NCBI GenBank assembly: GCA_039810245.1
Contig: JBDHWQ010000016.1
Span: 21,861-85,860 of the forward strand
From: CALDSL01 sp039810245
GTDB lineage: Bacteria > Chloroflexota > Anaerolineae > Anaerolineales > Anaerolineaceae
DNA: 64,000 nt
Direction: 5' to 3'
The position numbers and the translations under genes are program-made. This document shows, piece after piece, positions 35,836 to 44,323 of the stretch (its first letter is position 1; the number at the start of each line of letters is the position of its first letter). The notes below the pieces were generated by a model. That model did no database searches, was not told where the DNA came from, and worked only from the letters and a program-made list of their open reading frames with translations.

Positions 35836-35880
35836 CGGCTGCCTTTCAAAACTAAAAACTCGACCGGGAAAGGATACCAG

Positions 35881-35886
35881 TATAAT
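35881..35886 (+). promoter_or_regulatory. -10 box seven bases before the parvulin gene
   Basis: TATAAT ends seven bases before the ATG at 35894. No Shine-Dalgarno sequence is present, consistent with a leaderless message. Confidence 0.6.
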
Positions 35887-35893
35887 CAAAACA

Positions 35894-36799
35894 ATGATCC
35901 TTAAAAACGTTTTTCCGCGTTTGATCGTCCTGTGCATCCTGGCGGGCATGCTGGCGGGCTGCCGCGGTGGCACGGCTGTGCCGGCCGTCACCGATACACC
36001 CGCGCCACCGCCAACAGCCGCGGCTACGGCCACACCGGAAACGCCAACGCCCACGCCCGCGCCGCTGGCTGCCAGAGTGAACGGTGAAGGCGTCCTGCTT
36101 TCCGATTTCGAAGCCGAGCTGGCGCGCTACCAGGCCGCTAACCCCGGTGGCGACGCAGCCGCGCAGCGCCAGGCGGTGCTGGATGACCTGATCGCGCAGC
36201 ATCTTCTGGCGCAGGCGGCGGCCGAGGGCGGTTTCCAGATGGACGACGCCGCGCTGCAGGCGCGCGTGGATGCGCTGGCAAAGCAGGCCGGCGGCGTGCC
36301 GGCGCTGCAAGATTGGATGAAACGCAACGGTTACAGTGAACAAGATTTTCGCCAGGCGCTGCGCCTGGCCGCAGCCGCGGCCTGGCAGCGCGATCGCATC
36401 ATCGCGGATGTGCCCGAAAAGGCCGAGCAGGTGCATGCGCGGCAGATCCTGGTGCTGGATGAAGGCGTGGCCGGGCGGCTGCTGGAGCAGATTCGCGGCG
36501 GCGCGGATTTCTCGCTGCTGGCAGCGCAGTACGACCCGGTGACGGGCGGCGAGCTGGGCTGGTTCCCACGCGGTTACCTGACCCAGCTGGAAGTGGAAGA
36601 AGCGGCATTCGCGCTGCAGGGCGGGGAAGTCAGCCCGGTGGTAAAGAGCGCGGTCGGGTACCACATCATCCAGGTGGTAGAGCGCGAGACGGAACGACAG
36701 CTTTCCGCTGATGCGCGCAAGGTTTTGCAGGAGAATAGGCTGCGCGATTGGGTGCAGCAGCAGCGAGAGGCTGGCACGGTAGAGATATTGCTCCCTTAA
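35894..36799 (+). CDS. PpiC/SurA-type peptidyl-prolyl isomerase lipoprotein
   Basis: A 301-residue foldase anchored outside the membrane. A lipoprotein signal with lipobox LAGC (Cys about 23) and a Pro/Thr linker precede a SurA-like N-terminal region (about 55-170) and a parvulin PPIase domain (about 175-270) with HARQILV, LAAQYD, GGELGWFPRG and SAVGYHIIQV. It should help fold exported proteins. It precedes the linker protein at 36846, possibly in the same transcript. Confidence 0.92.
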   Translation: MILKNVFPRLIVLCILAGMLAGCRGGTAVPAVTDTPAPPPTAAATATPETPTPTPAPLAARVNGEGVLLSDFEAELARYQAANPGGDAAAQRQAVLDDLIAQHLLAQAAAEGGFQMDDAALQARVDALAKQAGGVPALQDWMKRNGYSEQDFRQALRLAAAAAWQRDRIIADVPEKAEQVHARQILVLDEGVAGRLLEQIRGGADFSLLAAQYDPVTGGELGWFPRGYLTQLEVEEAAFALQGGEVSPVVKSAVGYHIIQVVERETERQLSADARKVLQENRLRDWVQQQREAGTVEILLP

Positions 36800-36845
36800 G
36801 ACATTAACGGCACCAACATTACCCTTTCATCGCGGAGTGTGCAGT

Positions 36846-37595
36846 ATGTTGCAGACATTGAACCACGAAGTGAGCGCGCCAGAACACAGCGGCCGGCAAA
36901 AAGACCTGCTGTGGAATGTGCTGACCATCTTTGTTCTGTTGGGCGCGCTACTGGCGTGCGTTTTTCAGTTGGTGATCTTCACCAACCCGCACACGGCGCT
37001 CAACCCGCTGCCCCCACCCGATGTACCCCTGGCGCTGGTGCTGCCCAGCAGCACGCCCACGCCCAAGGTGCTGCCTCCCACCTGGACGCCCACGCCGCCT
37101 GAAACGGCCACGCCCACCATCACCCCGCCGGTGGCGGTGTTGGGTGGCGAGGCGGTGGAAGTGACCCCTGGGCCGGCCGAGATCACGCCCGAGGCCACGG
37201 AAAAATCCAATTCGCTGTACGCGTTCAACGTGGTGGGCGAAGTCAAGGCGGTGGATGGCACCATCTTCCGGCCGGAACATGCGTGCAAGTGGTTGGGCGT
37301 AGCCGGCCAGGCCTTTGACCTGCAAAACCGCCCCGCGACCGGGATTACGGTGCAGGTGGGCGGCTCGCTGGGCCGCAGCTATATCGACCTGATCAGCCTG
37401 ACCGGTACGGCGGTGTGGTACGGGCCTTCCGGGTTCGAGGTGTTCCTGTCTGACGTGCCGACCAGCACCGAAAACAGCCTGTGGGTGCGGTTGATGGACC
37501 AATCGGGGCTGCCGTTGAGCGGCAAGATTTACTTCAACACCAGCGATGACTGCGCCAAGAACCTGGTGGTGATCAACTTCCGCCAGGTGCGCTAA
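36846..37595 (+). CDS. Membrane-anchored protein with Thr/Pro linker, unknown C-terminal domain
   Basis: A 249-residue protein with an N-terminal membrane segment (about 25-45), a long Thr/Pro-rich linker and a C-terminal beta-rich domain with two cysteines (EHACKWLG and SDDCAKNL) that may form a disulfide outside the cell. The start at ATG 36846 has GGAG eight bases upstream; GTG 36837 is an alternative. Not recognised as a known family. A terminator follows directly. Confidence 0.75.
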   Translation: MLQTLNHEVSAPEHSGRQKDLLWNVLTIFVLLGALLACVFQLVIFTNPHTALNPLPPPDVPLALVLPSSTPTPKVLPPTWTPTPPETATPTITPPVAVLGGEAVEVTPGPAEITPEATEKSNSLYAFNVVGEVKAVDGTIFRPEHACKWLGVAGQAFDLQNRPATGITVQVGGSLGRSYIDLISLTGTAVWYGPSGFEVFLSDVPTSTENSLWVRLMDQSGLPLSGKIYFNTSDDCAKNLVVINFRQVR

Positions 37596-37608
37596 AGTGG
37601 AGATGCGG

Positions 37609-37640
37609 AACGAGCGGGGCTACGGCCCCGCTCGTTTTTT
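37609..37640 (+). terminator. Intrinsic terminator after the linker protein
   Basis: An 11-base GC-rich stem (37609-37619 with 37626-37636) ends in a run of T. It also lies just beyond the YciI gene stop on the other strand. Confidence 0.92.
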
Positions 37641-37642
37641 GT

Positions 37643-37939
37643 TTAAGCCTGCACCCAATCTTCGAGGAAGGACTGGCGCAGCACCGGCTCAAACTCGATG
37701 AACTGGTGCGTGGCCACGCCCTGCAGGAAATAGGGGTCCTGCATAAAAAAGTCCTGGATCGCATCCAGCGTTTCGGCGCGCGCAATGATAATGCCGCCGG
37801 TGCGCGGGTTCTGCGGGCCGGAGCATAACAGCATGCCCTGGTCGTAGCCGCCGCGCAGGAAGGCGCGGTGCTCGGGCAGCACGGCGCTGATGGCCTCCAT
37901 TTCGGCCTGGTAGGAGATGATGACGACGAAGTGCTTCAT
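37643..37939 (-). CDS. YciI-family protein
   Basis: A 98-residue protein with the ferredoxin-like YciI fold: MKHFVVIISY at the start, the HRAFLRGGYDQGMLLCSGPQ segment that in relatives holds an active-site His-Asp pair, and the closing HQFIEFEPV. The biochemical role is unsettled in most relatives. The start follows CAGGAG. It stands alone between the terminator and the DUF711 gene. Confidence 0.88.
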   Translation of the reverse strand: MKHFVVIISYQAEMEAISAVLPEHRAFLRGGYDQGMLLCSGPQNPRTGGIIIARAETLDAIQDFFMQDPYFLQGVATHQFIEFEPVLRQSFLEDWVQA

Positions 37940-38107
37940 AGATGGCTCCTGTATGAGAAATACCTTGAACCGCGAAGACGCGAAGAAAAGAAAGAAATCC
38001 CCCGGTACCCCTGGTTCCCACGCGGGAGCGCGGGAACCAGGAAATCTTGAAACGCGTAGAAAGGTGAAAAACAGAAGTAGACAGACCGAGGAAGGTAAGG
38101 TTCGAGA
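37940..38107. other. Intergenic stretch with short degenerate repeat
   Basis: No supported gene. A GAAGACGCGAAGAA-type motif (about 37971-37990) resembles short repeats often seen between genes in environmental bacteria; nothing functional is evident. Confidence 0.4.
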
Positions 38108-39319
38108 TTACCGGGTGGGGCGGGGATGGAGCGGGATGATTTCGTCGCCGGCCAGGGCTGCGCTTAGGGGTTTGGCCGGCAGGGCCATGATCTGGCCGTT
38201 GGCAAAGTAGCCGAAGTCGTACTCGGTGCGCTCGCCGGCGGCTTTGCCGGGTACGGGCATCAGGCGCGCGGTGAGGGGTTTCCCTAGGCGCACCGCCAGC
38301 GCGGCCACGTCGAGCAGCAGCGCGGAGAGCTGCGCCGGGGTGGCATCGCCGGGCAGCGGCACAGTGTCGAGGCCAGCGCCGCACACGGTGCTGTACAGCA
38401 GAAGGTCTTTGACTTCCAGGTGCGCGCCGGTGGCGGCGGCCATGACCGAATCTTCGAGCACGGGCAGCATCAGGCCGTTAAAGCCCGCGCGCGGCCAGCG
38501 GCCCTGATCCAGCGTATCGGCCAGGATGGCCCCGGCGGCCAGCGCGCCCATCAGCCCCACGCCCTGCACGCCCAGCGCCTGCATCGCGCCGGCCAGCGAG
38601 CAGCAGTCCTCGGGGAAGGGCGCAAGCGAGAAGTCGAAGCCTTTGAAGGCCGCCCCGGAGCGTGCGGCGATATCCGCGGCGATGGCCTCAAGCTGCGCGG
38701 CGGCGGCTTCCAGCGCGGCCAGCAGGTCGGCTCGGGCCTGGGCCACCGAGCTTGCGCCCTGGAAAGCGCTCACCGCGGCGTCGGCGCACTCGACGGCCAG
38801 GGCGAATGTCAGACCAGAATCGCCGTGGTAGGCGGCGGGGAAGAAGGGCGTGTAGGGCGGCACGTTGGCCAGCGCGGCAAAGCGCAGGTTGGCAAAGCCA
38901 TCCGGGGTAATGGTGGCGCAGCGCGCGATGATCGCTCCGCAGTCGCGCACCGCGGGCAGGGAAACCCCCGCGCCGGCCTCGGCCATCACCGCGGTGGCGA
39001 AGGTGTTGCGCGTGGCGGCAATGATATCGGGGATCAGGGCAAAGTCATCCAGGTGCTGGAAGTGCGCCGGTCCAAGCGACAGGTAGGAAAAGCCGGCTGC
39101 TGCGCACTGCTGTTCGACGCGCTGCACGGCGCGCAGAGCTTCCTCGGGGCGGGCGGTATCCAGCCAGGTAGGAAAGGGCAGGGTGGCCAGGCGCGTGGTC
39201 TGCACTTCCCACCCGGCGGCGGTGAAGGCAGCGCTGAGCTCGGCGCCCAGGCGGCTGAGCTGTTCAAGCTGCTGCGGCTGGCGCGGGTCGGTGAAGCAGG
39301 TGATGGATCGAATTTTCAT
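38108..39319 (-). CDS. DUF711-family protein
   Basis: A 403-residue member of the DUF711 (UPF0210) family, recognised from the start KIRSITCFTDP, the glycine-rich internal part and LMPVPGKAAGERTEYDFGYF near the C-terminus. Structural relatives are pyruvate formate-lyase-like without the glycyl radical; the function is unknown. It overlaps the SpoU methyltransferase gene by four bases, so both are coupled with the macro-domain gene in one operon. Confidence 0.88.
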   Translation of the reverse strand: MKIRSITCFTDPRQPQQLEQLSRLGAELSAAFTAAGWEVQTTRLATLPFPTWLDTARPEEALRAVQRVEQQCAAAGFSYLSLGPAHFQHLDDFALIPDIIAATRNTFATAVMAEAGAGVSLPAVRDCGAIIARCATITPDGFANLRFAALANVPPYTPFFPAAYHGDSGLTFALAVECADAAVSAFQGASSVAQARADLLAALEAAAAQLEAIAADIAARSGAAFKGFDFSLAPFPEDCCSLAGAMQALGVQGVGLMGALAAGAILADTLDQGRWPRAGFNGLMLPVLEDSVMAAATGAHLEVKDLLLYSTVCGAGLDTVPLPGDATPAQLSALLLDVAALAVRLGKPLTARLMPVPGKAAGERTEYDFGYFANGQIMALPAKPLSAALAGDEIIPLHPRPTR

Positions 39320-40113
39320 GGCTGGCGCGAGCTCCTCTGGCGCACGACTTCAAATAACAGGATGCTGGCGGCGATGGCGGCGTTGAGCGACTCGCTGCGC
39401 CCCGGCATGGGGATGGTGATCAGACCGTCTGCGGCGGCGCGCGCGGCGGGTGTCACGCCTTCAGCTTCCGCGCCTACCACCAGCGCCACCGGGCGGCGCA
39501 GGTCGGTTTCCCAGCAGGAGACGCCTTCCTCGGCCTCCGCCAGCAGGATGGTTAATGCCGGCACGCCCGGCCGGTCTTTACACCAGGCGCGGATCTGCTC
39601 CCAATCGCCTTCCAGCACCGGCAGGCGAAAGTGCGCGCCCATGCCGGCGCGAAGCACCTTGGGCGCAAAGGCATCGGTTGTGCCGGGCGCCAGCAGCGCC
39701 GCGCCCGCGCCGGCCGCGGCGGCGGTGCGCAGCAGCGTGCCCAGGTTGCCGGGATCGCGCACGCTGTCGGCGATCAGGGCAAAATCGAGCCGTTCCGGCA
39801 GCGGCAGCAGTTTGCGCCGCACCACGGCCAGGATGCCTTGCGGGGCCTCGGTGCCGGAGACGGACTGCATCAGGTGCGGCGGAACTTCTTCGACTTCAGC
39901 TCCCGCGGCGCGGTAACCGTCCAGCAGGCCCAACCCGCGCGGGGAGAGCGCGCTGGTATACAGCACCAGCTCGGCCGGCCAGCCGGCGCGCTGCGCCTCT
40001 TCGGCCAGGCGCACGCCCTCGACTACAAAAGCGCCGGCGGAATCGCGTTCCTGGCGGCGGCCAAGCAGCGCGCGCACGCGCTGGATTTTGGGGTTTTGCG
40101 CGGATGTGATCAT
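39316..40113 (-). CDS. SpoU/TrmH-family RNA methyltransferase
   Basis: A 265-residue 2'-O-methyltransferase with an N-terminal substrate-binding part (NPKIQRVRALLGRRQER and FVVEGVRLAEEA) and the knotted catalytic part with RDPGNLGTLLRTAAAAGA, LVVGAEAEGV and IPMPGRSESLNAAIAASI. The target may be rRNA or tRNA. It overlaps both neighbours by four bases (ATGA), typical of one operon. Confidence 0.93.
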   Translation of the reverse strand: MITSAQNPKIQRVRALLGRRQERDSAGAFVVEGVRLAEEAQRAGWPAELVLYTSALSPRGLGLLDGYRAAGAEVEEVPPHLMQSVSGTEAPQGILAVVRRKLLPLPERLDFALIADSVRDPGNLGTLLRTAAAAGAGAALLAPGTTDAFAPKVLRAGMGAHFRLPVLEGDWEQIRAWCKDRPGVPALTILLAEAEEGVSCWETDLRRPVALVVGAEAEGVTPAARAAADGLITIPMPGRSESLNAAIAASILLFEVVRQRSSRQP

Positions 40114-40685
40114 GAGGCAGAGCCAGCGTCCAGGGTTTGCAGCGCGCGCACGAAGACTTCACGCGCTGCGTCATCGTACAGCGTAAAGCGCACTAGCTCC
40201 AGCGTTCCGGGGTCGGGGCGGGCAAAATAGTCGCGCACGGCGGCCAGCATCAGCGGGGCGGCGCGCTCTTTGGGAAAGCCAAAGATCCCGGTAGAAATAG
40301 CCGGGAAGGCAATCGAGCGCAGGCCGAGGAGCGCGGCTGTTTCCAGGCTGCCGGTGACGGCTTCTGCCAGTTTGGAGTCTTCGTCCCCGCTGCCCCACAC
40401 CGGGCCTACGGCGTGGATCACGTAACGCGCGGGCAGGCTGCCGGCGGACGTATAAGCCGGGCGGCGGTGTCCCACCGGGCCGTGCCGGCGCACCCATTCG
40501 TCGCTCTCGCGCTGGATAACAGCGCCGCCGCGCCGGGCGATGGCCGCGGCAATCCCGCCGCCGTGGGCCAGGTGCGCATTGGCGGCGTTGACGATGGCAT
40601 CCAGCGGCTCGGCGGTCAGATCACCCTGGGCAATCTCCAGCCGCTGCCCGCCGGGGAAGGTATGCTGCGCGTAAACGGTGGACAT
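40110..40685 (-). CDS. Macro-domain protein (ADP-ribose related)
   Basis: A 191-residue macro domain, which binds ADP-ribose or hydrolyses ADP-ribosyl bonds or O-acetyl-ADP-ribose. The NAANAHLAHGGGIAAAI loop and the SISTGIFGFPKERAA loop (in sequence AISTGIFGFP) form the ligand pocket. ATG 40685 is chosen because a TACAAT box (40692-40697) lies six bases before it, suggesting a leaderless mRNA; the longer frame runs into the rplT terminator. Confidence 0.92.
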   Translation of the reverse strand: MSTVYAQHTFPGGQRLEIAQGDLTAEPLDAIVNAANAHLAHGGGIAAAIARRGGAVIQRESDEWVRRHGPVGHRRPAYTSAGSLPARYVIHAVGPVWGSGDEDSKLAEAVTGSLETAALLGLRSIAFPAISTGIFGFPKERAAPLMLAAVRDYFARPDPGTLELVRFTLYDDAAREVFVRALQTLDAGSAS

Positions 40686-40691
40686 AGGGTA

Positions 40692-40697
40692 ATTGTA
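40692..40697 (-). promoter_or_regulatory. -10 box six bases before macro-domain start
   Basis: TACAAT on the minus strand with six bases before the ATG and no ribosome site. The promoter would drive the macro-SpoU-DUF711 operon. Confidence 0.55.
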
Positions 40698-40701
40698 AAG
40701 C

Positions 40702-40732
40702 AAAAACGGGATGGGGGTTAAGCCCATCCCGT
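40702..40732 (-). terminator. Intrinsic terminator of infC-rpmI-rplT
   Basis: A ten-base stem (40706-40715 with 40723-40732) with a seven-base loop and a T run on the minus strand, 26 bases after rplT. It overlaps the region just ahead of the macro-domain promoter. Confidence 0.9.
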
Positions 40733-40757
40733 CGAGAAGGTTCGCTGCCTGGGGAAA

Positions 40758-41108
40758 TCAGGCGGCTTTGGCGGCTTCGACCACCGCAGTAAAAGCCTGC
40801 GGGTCGCGCACTGCCAGGTCGGCCAGCATCTTGCGGTTGAGCGTGATGTTGGCGACTTTGAGGCCGTGCACAAATTGCGAGTAGCTCATGCCATTCAGGC
40901 GGGCACCGGCGTTGATGCGCACAATCCACAGCTTGCGCAGATCGCGCTTGCGGTTGCGGCGGTCAACGTAGGCGTACCACAGGCTCTTGAGCATCGCTTC
41001 ATTCGCGCGGCGGAACAGGCGGTGCCGGCTACCAAAGTAGCCCTGATTCATCTTCAAAACTTTCTTGTGGCGGAGATGACCCTTCGGTCCTCCCTTTACA
41101 CGTGCCAT
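40758..41108 (-). CDS. rplT: 50S ribosomal protein L20
   Basis: A 116-residue basic ribosomal protein with the family pattern ARVKGGPKGHLRHKKVLK, YRRNRKRDLRKLWIVRIN (in sequence DRRNRKRDLRKLW) and NRKMLADLAVRDP. Third gene of the infC-rpmI-rplT operon, with an AAGGAG site. L20 may repress its own operon, as in other bacteria, but no leader mimic was identified here. Confidence 0.98.
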   Translation of the reverse strand: MARVKGGPKGHLRHKKVLKMNQGYFGSRHRLFRRANEAMLKSLWYAYVDRRNRKRDLRKLWIVRINAGARLNGMSYSQFVHGLKVANITLNRKMLADLAVRDPQAFTAVVEAAKAA

Positions 41109-41213
41109 GATTGAACTCCTTTGCGTACCCCTGGGCGCCGGTAAAGCGTGTTACCAGTTGCTTGCACCCAACGGCCGCTCCAAAAATGAATGAATACGAT
41201 TGCTCAGCCGGGA

Positions 41214-41444
41214 TCAGTCCTTGAGGGACGGGGCCAGGCGGCGGACGCGCTGGATGATCTTCTCGCCCTGGACGGTGACCATCTCAGTGAACAACGCCTT
41301 GGTGCGCTTGGAGGTGCGGCGGCGCAGATGGCTCTTGCCGCCCTTGGTGCGTACCAGGACGCCCGACCCGGTCAGGCGGAACCGTTTGGAGGTTGCCTTA
41401 TGGGTCTTCAGCTTGACTTTTCCATCTTTCGGTTTGCGTGGCAC
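41214..41444 (-). CDS. rpmI: 50S ribosomal protein L35
   Basis: A 76-residue ribosomal protein: PRKPKDGKVKLKTHKATSKRF and HLRRRTSKRTKAL are family hallmarks. The GTG at 41444 is the right start: it follows AGAGGAG and removes a non-conserved tail. Between infC and rplT in the classical order. Confidence 0.95.
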   Translation of the reverse strand: MPRKPKDGKVKLKTHKATSKRFRLTGSGVLVRTKGGKSHLRRRTSKRTKALFTEMVTVQGEKIIQRVRRLAPSLKD

Positions 41445-41523
41445 AGCGAAAACTCCTCTCAACAAAATTCATCGGCCAATCTGCGCGGCCGAGGATTGAC
41501 GATTATACCAGCAGAAGCGGCCT

Positions 41524-42075
41524 TTAAACCTGCGACTTTTCCGGGCCTTCGGCCTTTTTCTTGGCCTTGGCCGGGCTGAGCAGCATGCCCATGGTGCGGC
41601 CTTCCAACGCGGGGGCCTGTTCGATCACGGCCACGTCGGCAAGCATCTGGGCAATCTCGCGCAGGTCTTCCAGCGCCAGTTCGGGGTAGGTGATTTCGCG
41701 GCCGCGGAAGCGGATGGTGACGCGCACCTTCATGCCTTCGCCCAGCCAGCGGCGGGCGTCATCGACCTTGAAACCGCGGTGATGCTCGTTGGTTTTTGGC
41801 CGCAGCCGGATCTCTTTGACTTCGATTTTGGTCTGGGCCTTGCGGGCCTCGCGTTCCTTCTTCGTGCGTTCGTAGAGGAACTTGCCAAAATCCATGATAC
41901 GGCAGACGGGCGGGGCGGCGCCGGCGGCGACTTCGACCAGGTCGAGCTCGGCCTCACGCGCCATGCGCATAGCCGCATCAATCGGGACGACCCCAACATT
42001 TTCACCTTTGGCATCGATCAGGCGCACTTCCGCCACCCGGATCATTTCATTTACCCGAAAACTGTTAGCGCTGAT
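41524..42075 (-). CDS. infC: Translation initiation factor IF-3, probable AUC start
   Basis: A 183-residue factor that binds the 30S subunit and checks the start codon. The family start RVNEMIRVAEVRLID is encoded upstream of the first ATG (42045). In that frame there is no ATG, GTG or TTG between the stop and ATG; the only fitting codon is ATC at 42075, eight bases after AAGGAG. In many bacteria infC uses a rare AUU start for autocontrol, so AUC would be in character. N-domain and C-domain (EIRLRPKTNEHHRGFK, PALEGRTMGMLL) are both present. Confidence 0.95.
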   Translation of the reverse strand: MSANSFRVNEMIRVAEVRLIDAKGENVGVVPIDAAMRMAREAELDLVEVAAGAAPPVCRIMDFGKFLYERTKKEREARKAQTKIEVKEIRLRPKTNEHHRGFKVDDARRWLGEGMKVRVTIRFRGREITYPELALEDLREIAQMLADVAVIEQAPALEGRTMGMLLSPAKAKKKAEGPEKSQV

Positions 42076-42184
42076 AAGGCTTTCTCCTTAACTGATGAAA
42101 GAATGCCCGCAGGATACGCGGACATACGGCGCTGCCAATGATATCATGGGAAGGCCGGTTCGTCAACGTGTGACAGCTTTTTTC

Positions 42185-42218
42185 TCCGGGCAGGCGGTGT
42201 TCACCGCCTGCCCGGAGA
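42185..42218. other. Strong GC hairpin between thrS and infC
   Basis: A perfect 15-base stem (42185-42199 with 42204-42218) with a four-base loop, 11 bases after thrS. On the minus strand it is followed by A, not T, so it is not a normal terminator. It may stabilise the thrS message or limit read-through into infC. Confidence 0.75.
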
Positions 42219-42229
42219 GGATCACATGC

Positions 42230-44026
42230 TTACACGCCGGCTTCTATCTCGGCTTTGGCGCGCTGGATGAAGTCTTCCACCGGGATAGCGCCGGGGTTTT
42301 CTCCACCACGCAGGCGCAGCGCCACCGCGCCTTGCTCGATTTCCTTATCGCCCACCACCAGCATGTAGGGGATCTTCTGGTTCTGAGCGTCGCGGATCTT
42401 GGCGTTCATGCGGTCATTGCGGCTGTCAACCTCAACGCGCAGGCCGGCTTCGCGCAGGCGCGCGGCGAGCTGGTTGGCGTAGTCCAGGTGGCGGTCAGCG
42501 ATGGGGATGATGACGCCCTGTACCGGCGCCAGCCATACCGGGAAAGCTCCGGCGAAGTGCTCGATGATCACGCCCAGGAAGCGCTCGGTGGTGCCGGTGA
42601 CTGCGCGGTGCAGCACCACGGGGGTGTGCTCGGCGCCATCTTCACCAATATAGGTGCAGCCCAACCGCGCGGGCTGGATGAAGTCCACCTGGATGGTGGA
42701 GAGCTGCCACTCGCGGCCCAGTACGTCGCGCGCCAGGAAGTCGGCTTTGGGGCCGTAGAAGGCGGCTTCACCCTCAGCTTCGAAATAGTCCACGCTGGCG
42801 GCATCCAGCGCCTTGCGCAGCGCATCTTCTGCCAGGCTCCACTTCTCATCATCCTGCACATACTTGCCGGCCGTGCCGCGCAGCGACAGGCGCACCTGGT
42901 AGTCGGTGAAGCGGTAGCGATTGAGCACCTCGCGGATCACTTCCAGGTCCAGCGCAAATTCCTGCTGGATCTGCTCGGGGGTGCAGAAGGTGTGGCAGTC
43001 ATCCTGGGTGAGGGCGCGCACGCGGGTAAGGCCGTTCAGCTCACCGGTCTTCTCATAGCGGTACAGGGTGGCAAACTCGGCGAAGCGCAGCGGCAGCTCG
43101 CGGTACGAGTGGCGGCCCATCTCATTGTAGAGGGTCATGTGGCTGGGGCAGTTCATCGGCTTAAGGCGGAAGGCGACGTTCTCATCCACCATCGGCGGGA
43201 ACATGGCGTCTTTGTAATTCTCGTAGTGCCCCGAGCGGCGGTATAAGTCCTCTTTCACCAGGTGGCCGGTCCACACGTGCTGGAAGCCGTGTTTGGTCTG
43301 CACCTTGCGGACGTAATCTTCCATTAAATGGCGCAGCATCTCGCCTTTGGGGGTAAACAGCGGCAGGCCGGGGCCCACATCTTCCGAGAAGTAGAACAGG
43401 CCCAGCTCGCGCCCCAGCTTGCGGTGGTCGCGCTTCCTGGCCTCTTCCAGGCGATTGAGATATTCTTCCAGTTCCTGCGCGCTGGCCCAGGCGGTGCCGT
43501 AGATGCGCTGGAGCATGGGTCGGTGTTCGTCGCCGCGCCAGTAGGCGCCGGCCACGGTCATCAGCTTCACCGCGTCGGGGTTGATCTGCCCGGTGGTCTC
43601 GACGTGCGGGCCGCGGCACAGATCGGTGAACTTGTGGTGGCTATAGGTCGAGAGCTCAGGAGTCTCATTGATCGGGTTGCCATCTTCATCCAGGCCGCCC
43701 TTTTCCAGACCTTCGATCAGCTCGAGCTTGTAGGGCTGGTCGTGGAACAACTGCCGGCCCTCTTCCGCCGAAATCGACCGGCGCACGAAGGGGTAATTGC
43801 CTTGGATGATGTCGCGCATGCGCCGCTCGATGTTTTCCAGGTCTTCGGGGGTCAGGGGGCGGGGCAGGTCAAAATCATAATAGAACCCATCCTCGATGGC
43901 CGGGCCGATGGCGATCTTGGCATCCGGAAACTGCTCCAGCACTGCCTCGGCCATGATGTGCGCCGTGGAGTGGCGGATACGATAGATCTGCGATTCGGCG
44001 TAGCGTTCCTGCTTTTTCTGTGCCAT
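42230..44026 (-). CDS. thrS: Threonyl-tRNA synthetase lacking the TGS domain
   Basis: A 598-residue class II synthetase that charges tRNA-Thr. It starts MAQKKQERYAESQ and goes straight into the editing domain (HSTAHIMAE, H19 and H23), so the N-terminal TGS domain is absent. The catalytic domain has MNCPSHM (zinc cysteine), TLYRYEKTGELNGLTRVR and the C-terminal anticodon-binding domain ends IQRAKAEI. The start at 44026 has GGAGG upstream; the longer frame runs into the T-box leader. Regulated by the threonine T-box upstream. Confidence 0.96.
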   Translation of the reverse strand: MAQKKQERYAESQIYRIRHSTAHIMAEAVLEQFPDAKIAIGPAIEDGFYYDFDLPRPLTPEDLENIERRMRDIIQGNYPFVRRSISAEEGRQLFHDQPYKLELIEGLEKGGLDEDGNPINETPELSTYSHHKFTDLCRGPHVETTGQINPDAVKLMTVAGAYWRGDEHRPMLQRIYGTAWASAQELEEYLNRLEEARKRDHRKLGRELGLFYFSEDVGPGLPLFTPKGEMLRHLMEDYVRKVQTKHGFQHVWTGHLVKEDLYRRSGHYENYKDAMFPPMVDENVAFRLKPMNCPSHMTLYNEMGRHSYRELPLRFAEFATLYRYEKTGELNGLTRVRALTQDDCHTFCTPEQIQQEFALDLEVIREVLNRYRFTDYQVRLSLRGTAGKYVQDDEKWSLAEDALRKALDAASVDYFEAEGEAAFYGPKADFLARDVLGREWQLSTIQVDFIQPARLGCTYIGEDGAEHTPVVLHRAVTGTTERFLGVIIEHFAGAFPVWLAPVQGVIIPIADRHLDYANQLAARLREAGLRVEVDSRNDRMNAKIRDAQNQKIPYMLVVGDKEIEQGAVALRLRGGENPGAIPVEDFIQRAKAEIEAGV

Positions 44027-44048
44027 TACTACCTCCTGTCCTAACTGC

Positions 44049-44290
44049 TTTAAACAAAAAACTCGTCCCACATGACTGGGGCGAGCGTGATAACCCGCGG
44101 TTCCACCCAGATTCACCACGCCCGAAGGCGGGGCAATCTCATTCCGGGCCGGTAACGGGGCCAACCGTTTCCCTTACTGCGGGCATAGCGCCAGGTTCCG
44201 GGGTTCGCTCGCGGGTGGTTTTCTCTGGCGCTGCTCCGAAGGGGACTTTCAGTCACTGATCCCCTCTCCCTGGCGGGCCGCTGCCGGATA
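44049..44290 (-). promoter_or_regulatory. Threonine T-box leader of thrS
   Basis: The conserved T-box sequence TGGGTGGAACCGCGG is on the minus strand at about 44095-44109. It is followed by a terminator stem (CTCGCCCCA with TGGGACGAG, one mismatch) and a T run at about 44055-44087. A stem I can be drawn between 44269-44274 and 44190-44195, with an AGAG-type internal loop; ACC (threonine) triplets lie on its 3' side, but the specifier was not fixed. Uncharged tRNA-Thr should favour antitermination. Confidence 0.92.
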
Positions 44291-44323
44291 CTCGTCCCGG
44301 TCAACGCGATGTATGCGGTTGTG

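Noticed and set aside
42185..42218. Intrinsic terminator after thrS
   Set aside because: The stem is strong, but neither strand has a T run after it, so it was listed as a hairpin only.
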